The translations under genes and the position numbers were made by a program. A stretch of 64,000 nt of DNA from JBQTGK01 sp052400665 (GTDB lineage: Bacteria; Bacteroidota; Bacteroidia; Bacteroidales; Marinifilaceae), in the NCBI GenBank assembly GCA_052400665.1, contig JBQTGK010000014.1. The stretch is one strand, 5' to 3'. Under the pieces are notes generated by a model. It worked only from the letters and a program-made list of their open reading frames with translations. It was not told the DNA's origin and made no database searches. Shown one piece after another: positions 60,925 to 64,000 of this stretch (the stretch's first letter is position 1; the number at the start of each line of letters is the position of its first letter).

Positions 60925-61398
60925 TTATTTCTCTTCTTTTGTACCATTGTGGTTGGGGAAGAATTGTTTTAGCTCATCGTACAGAGGCATGGCTTCCTGA
61001 TCGTGTTCGCTTGCATAATATCGAACGGCACGATAATAAGCCATTGTATCCAGGTAATTATCATTGTCCAGTAAGATTTTGGTGTCGTTCAATTTTGATC
61101 TTATCTGATCCAGCTTGCGGATCATGCCTTCAATATTTTCTCTTGCTAAAAAATCTCTCTCAAACTCCTCCAAATTAACAAAATTTGGAATGTATTTTGG
61201 ATTTTCCTGCATAATCACTCTGGCTTTATTTACCAGCAATTTGTTGGTTTCGTTAATAGAACCAAAGGTTGAGCGCTGCTCAGGAGTTAAACCAGGTGCA
61301 TTTTTGTTTGCAGTACTAAGTAATGCATCTAAATGGGTGTTGTTTTCGCTTAATTCTTCTTCGGTGAAGACTACTTGAATTAAATCGTTGTTTTTCAT
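60925..61398 (-). CDS. Hypothetical helical protein
   Basis: 157 aa, soluble, acidic, nearly all helix by eye (VVFTEEELSENNTHLDALLS, then NFVNLEEFERDFLARENIEG and MIRKLDQIRSKLNDTKILLD). It ends in a short charged tail. No family recognised; it may be a small four-helix protein. It stands alone with its own terminator between the palindrome array and the efflux genes. Confidence 0.65.
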   Translation of the reverse strand: MKNNDLIQVVFTEEELSENNTHLDALLSTANKNAPGLTPEQRSTFGSINETNKLLVNKARVIMQENPKYIPNFVNLEEFERDFLARENIEGMIRKLDQIRSKLNDTKILLDNDNYLDTMAYYRAVRYYASEHDQEAMPLYDELKQFFPNHNGTKEEK

Positions 61399-61764
61399 TG
61401 GGCTTTAATTTTTAGGATTAAGAAAAATATAATAGTAAATTGGCCCTATCTCCTCGAACGGGATCTTGGGCTTGAGTTTTTTCGTGTGTACACTTGAATG
61501 AACTCATTACCAAGTTATAAAAGCTCACTCGCATTATATGAGAGTGAGCTTATTTTTATTAAGTTTATTTAACAGTGGGGAGTTTTCCCGAATGTATTGT
61601 TTTTACAGTAGTTTTATTAAGTGGGTTTTCTTTTGTTAAGTAGGGCATTCTAAATAAGACGAAAAGTTGGGCGTCATTTTTTAGAATTATAATTTAATTT
61701 TCTGCATTGAAAACTTTTGGATCTTTAAAAGTTGTTCGGTTTGATAAATTTTAAGTAATCTTAT
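61399..61764. other. Intergenic region with one terminator
   Basis: 366 bp. Apart from the hairpin at 61521-61551, nothing was recognised. The DNA is AT-rich and has no supported promoter pair. Confidence 0.5.
61521..61551 (-). terminator. Terminator after the 61765-62817 gene
   Basis: 10-bp stem AAGCTCACTC / GAGTGAGCTT with an 11-nt loop. It lies 214 bp past the stop, so a long 3' tail is implied, or it is the efflux operon end. Confidence 0.7.
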
Positions 61765-62817
61765 TTAGATATTCGAATTATTTATCTGTTTCAAATACTT
61801 CTCTTCAATAGGAATGTGAGTGAAATTTTCCCAGAAATCATCATTAAAATCTCCTCTAAAAGCTTTGGTTTTTTCTACCATTAGTGGTTTTTTCTCCGGA
61901 AGCTTTTCTGTTGTTTCTTGCAGTTCGTAAATGCTGATTCTTTGTATGGTTTCGTGTGCTATATTAGTAAATTTAGTACTTACATTTCTGATGTACCACT
62001 TGCCTTTTTTTAAGAAGAAATTGATGGTTTTGTCTCGGAATTTTGCAGAGCTTAAAGCAAATGTTTCTGTATCGATTAAAAGAGAACCCTTGTCGTATTT
62101 GTTGTTCCTATTCGAAAAGCCTATAATGTAATTGTCACGATTGTTAAGAGTGGTGTATCCTTTTAATTTAATATCGTAATTCTGCAGTTTTCTTTTATTC
62201 AGAATATCCTCTTTGTATTTAAAAAGATTATCCGATCGCATTTGCGAAAGGGAAATAAGGCGGTGATTTTTAAATCTTTTTTTGCCGTATTTGTTTGTGG
62301 GTTTAATTCTACATTTAATGATATTAAAAAGAGTATTGTGAGACTTGTTTGAGTACAAATCAAGATAATATTCCTCAATCATATAAAGAGCCGAGTCTTT
62401 TGATGATAATATTCTTGTGAAGGCTTTGTAGCGTACAGGTTCCAGTTCGTGGTTTTTCTTTATTTTCTCATAAAACTTATGAAGAATAGATGATGCACTT
62501 AAGGCTGTAACCTTAACTTCCTGAATTTGATTATCCTTTAATTGTAACTGAAAGCTATTGATTTTGTTGATTCTTACTTCCTTGCTATTGTACTTTATAT
62601 GGGAAATTACAAGAACAGAATCTGTTTCATTTGGGCACGACAAGTGAAAAATTCCATCGGTATTGGTTATTGTACCAATTTGTGGATTATTCTTTAGATA
62701 AACATGAGTGTTGGGTATAGGACTATTGTTGGTGTCGTTAATGATTCCTTGTACTGATGTTTGCGAGTAGGCAATGAATTGTGTTGTTGTTAAAAATAGG
62801 AATAGTAAGAATTTCAT
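61765..62817 (-). CDS. Carboxypeptidase-regulatory-like domain protein, secreted
   Basis: 350 aa from ATG 62817 (a TTG six bases upstream is not needed). A signal peptide (about 1-18, ending AYSQ) is followed by a CarboxypepD_reg-like beta-sandwich (SVQGIINDTNNSPIPNTHVY, then IGTITNTDGIFHLSCP), as in many Bacteroidota envelope proteins. The remaining about 240 residues (ILHKFYEKIKKNHELEPVRY, RDNYIIGFSNRN) have the look of a beta-rich outer-membrane associated domain but no barrel. Role unknown. Lies 14 bp after the efflux adaptor. Confidence 0.7.
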   Translation of the reverse strand: MKFLLFLFLTTTQFIAYSQTSVQGIINDTNNSPIPNTHVYLKNNPQIGTITNTDGIFHLSCPNETDSVLVISHIKYNSKEVRINKINSFQLQLKDNQIQEVKVTALSASSILHKFYEKIKKNHELEPVRYKAFTRILSSKDSALYMIEEYYLDLYSNKSHNTLFNIIKCRIKPTNKYGKKRFKNHRLISLSQMRSDNLFKYKEDILNKRKLQNYDIKLKGYTTLNNRDNYIIGFSNRNNKYDKGSLLIDTETFALSSAKFRDKTINFFLKKGKWYIRNVSTKFTNIAHETIQRISIYELQETTEKLPEKKPLMVEKTKAFRGDFNDDFWENFTHIPIEEKYLKQINNSNI

Positions 62818-62831
62818 AATCAAGAATTAGT

Positions 62832-63905
62832 TTAGTTATTCTGCACCTTCACCTTATCCGATATACTCAAGCCTTCCAGAATTTCAATCCTTAAACCATC
62901 GGAAAGGCCAGTTTTAACTACTCTTTTTTGTTTGTGGTAATTTTCATCGAGCAATTCCACATAAATGCTGTCGTTCTTAAAAATAAGGTTGCGTTCTTTT
63001 ATTGTTAAAACACTGTCGCGCCTATCGAGAATCATTTCGGCAACGGCCGAAAAACCCGGGTAGAGTTGAATTTTTTTGTCGTTCTTTACTCTTGCCTCAA
63101 TATCAAATTTCATAATGCCATTTTCCTCTTTTGCCTTTGGAGTGATGTGAGTCAATTCGGCTTGTATCTGTTGATCCTTTAGGGCACTAATTTCTATAGT
63201 AAGATCCATTCCTTTTTTAAGGTATACAACGTCCGATTCATTTACTTTCGCCTTGAAAATAAGAGACTCTAAATTGGCAATAATTGCTAGGTTGCTTCCA
63301 GCATTAAAGTTGTTACGTTCTGTAATACTAGCTCCTTCTTTTAAAGGAATTTCCAATACTGTACCTGATACTGTTGATCGAATAAAGTTGGGAATGTTTT
63401 TTTGATCATTGGTGTATCCTTTTTCAATGATTTCCAATTGTTTTTTTGCCGATTTCAATTCTTCTTTACTAATTAAATAAGCATCTCGGTACTTGTCAAA
63501 TTCCTGTTCAGCAACCACCTGTTTCTGAAACAGATTTTGATATTGTTTGTATTCTTTTTCGCATTTTGAAAAATTAATCTGGCAGGTAGTAAGGGTATTC
63601 GAAGCGGTTTCGATATTTTGTGGGTTAGGTAGAATACTCACTTCTGCTATTAGATCGCCTCTTTTGATGGTATCGCCTGCTTTAACATTCATTTTTTTTA
63701 AAATCCCTGATATTTGAGATTTGATTTCGATTTCCTTACTGGGGACAAGAATGCCAGATAGGTATTGTCGCAATTTAAGATTTACGATTTTAGGTTTTTC
63801 TGTTGCAATGTATTTTGCATTGTTTCCACTATACTTGATCAGTAAAAATCCACCAATAATGATAATAATAAAGATAATAACGGTAATGTTTGCTTTGTTT
63901 TTCAT
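62832..63905 (-). CDS. Efflux periplasmic adaptor subunit (HlyD/MacA-like)
   Basis: 357 aa. N-terminal membrane anchor (NITVIIFIIIIIGGFLLIKY), lipoyl half-motif (IEIKSQISGILKKMNVKAGD, then TIKRGDLIAEVSI), a coiled-coil hairpin (about 85-150), the second lipoyl half (RSTVSGTVLEIPLKEGASI) and beta-barrel/membrane-proximal domains (PGFSAVAEMILDRRDSVLTI). It links an inner-membrane ABC or RND pump to an outer-membrane channel. It starts 8 bp after a permease gene of the MacB type, so a MacAB-like pump is likely. No TolC-like gene is in the window. Confidence 0.9.
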   Translation of the reverse strand: MKNKANITVIIFIIIIIGGFLLIKYSGNNAKYIATEKPKIVNLKLRQYLSGILVPSKEIEIKSQISGILKKMNVKAGDTIKRGDLIAEVSILPNPQNIETASNTLTTCQINFSKCEKEYKQYQNLFQKQVVAEQEFDKYRDAYLISKEELKSAKKQLEIIEKGYTNDQKNIPNFIRSTVSGTVLEIPLKEGASITERNNFNAGSNLAIIANLESLIFKAKVNESDVVYLKKGMDLTIEISALKDQQIQAELTHITPKAKEENGIMKFDIEARVKNDKKIQLYPGFSAVAEMILDRRDSVLTIKERNLIFKNDSIYVELLDENYHKQKRVVKTGLSDGLRIEILEGLSISDKVKVQNN

Positions 63906-63913
63906 TTTAAAAT

Positions 63914-64000
63914 CTATTGGTTGTCTGAGTTTAAGGCTTTAATTGGTAGTACCGAAGCTGCTTTTTTTGCTGGATAAAGTCCGGCAATAGCTCCGGCAAG
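63914..64000 (-). CDS. ABC transporter permease, MacB/FtsX type, C-terminal end (partial)
   Basis: Only the last 28 residues are inside the window: LAGAIAGLYPAKKAASVLPI then KALNSDNQ and a TAG stop. G-x-x-x-G-L-Y/I-P-A-x-x-A-x-x-x-P-I-x-A-L is the typical end of FtsX-like permeases (MacB, LolC/E). It is read leftward and precedes the adaptor gene by 8 bp. The rest of the gene is beyond base 64000. Confidence 0.85.
   Translation of the reverse strand, partial: LAGAIAGLYPAKKAASVLPIKALNSDNQ

Overview
The window is one stretch of an AT-rich Bacteroidota chromosome. The evidence is a PorP/SprF protein, a PorE-like OmpA protein, a full-length SprA, a type B type IX secretion (T9SS) sorting domain, a fused LpxC/FabZ, an S46 dipeptidyl-peptidase, and promoters of the TTTG-N19-TAnnTTTG kind instead of -35/-10 boxes. 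The set of genes fits a free-living, probably marine member of Marinilabiliales (Marinifilaceae-like). That placement is inference, because no rRNA is present.

Layout. 1-4936: the 3' end of a giant repeat adhesin with a T9SS sorting domain, then PorP/SprF and a PorE-like OmpA protein. 5005-7049: sucCD, facing the T9SS genes across a shared terminator. 7571-14338: a co-directional module of eight genes: YbjN-like, PspA/IM30, DUF4178, a Ser/Arg-rich membrane-anchored protein, DUF350 (YjfL-like), membrane spermidine synthase, AdoMet decarboxylase and a TrkA-gated potassium channel. It closely parallels the order of the E. coli yjfIJKLMC operon, but carries polyamine synthesis and a channel in place of the ATP-grasp ligase. 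It is the most system-like locus here. 14347-21009: rnhA, an S46 peptidase, rnhB, and a CotH-like / DUF4956 / metallophosphatase group. 21137-22167: a DUF4268 protein and three tandem identical initiator tRNA genes with a consensus promoter and a terminator.

22247-28987: envelope genes (M23 peptidase, dxr, rseP, tatA, a LysM lytic transglycosylase, a DUF4837 lipoprotein). 29146-31824: leucyl aminopeptidase and pdxA. 31965-40695: ruvA-sprA-gcvH. 40756-43082: an ECF sigma factor, a membrane protein that is probably its anti-sigma factor, and an outer-membrane protein. 43362-48149: rimP-nusA-infB with a consensus promoter. 48497-53312: an HD phosphohydrolase followed by lpxD, lpxC/fabZ and lpxA (lipid A synthesis).

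53382-61398 is the most accessory-looking part. It holds a Y1 (REP-type) transposase between long direct repeats full of small palindromes, thiL, a perfect 16-bp-arm palindrome, a sodium:solute symporter, several unrecognised genes in a tight row, and an unusual array of about five degenerate tandem palindromes at about 60.53-60.80 kb. 61765-64000: a carboxypeptidase-regulatory-like protein, a membrane-fusion adaptor and the 3' end of a MacB/FtsX-type permease (efflux set).

No rRNA, CRISPR array, prophage or intact large mobile element was seen. All family calls come from reading motifs by eye; no database search was run.
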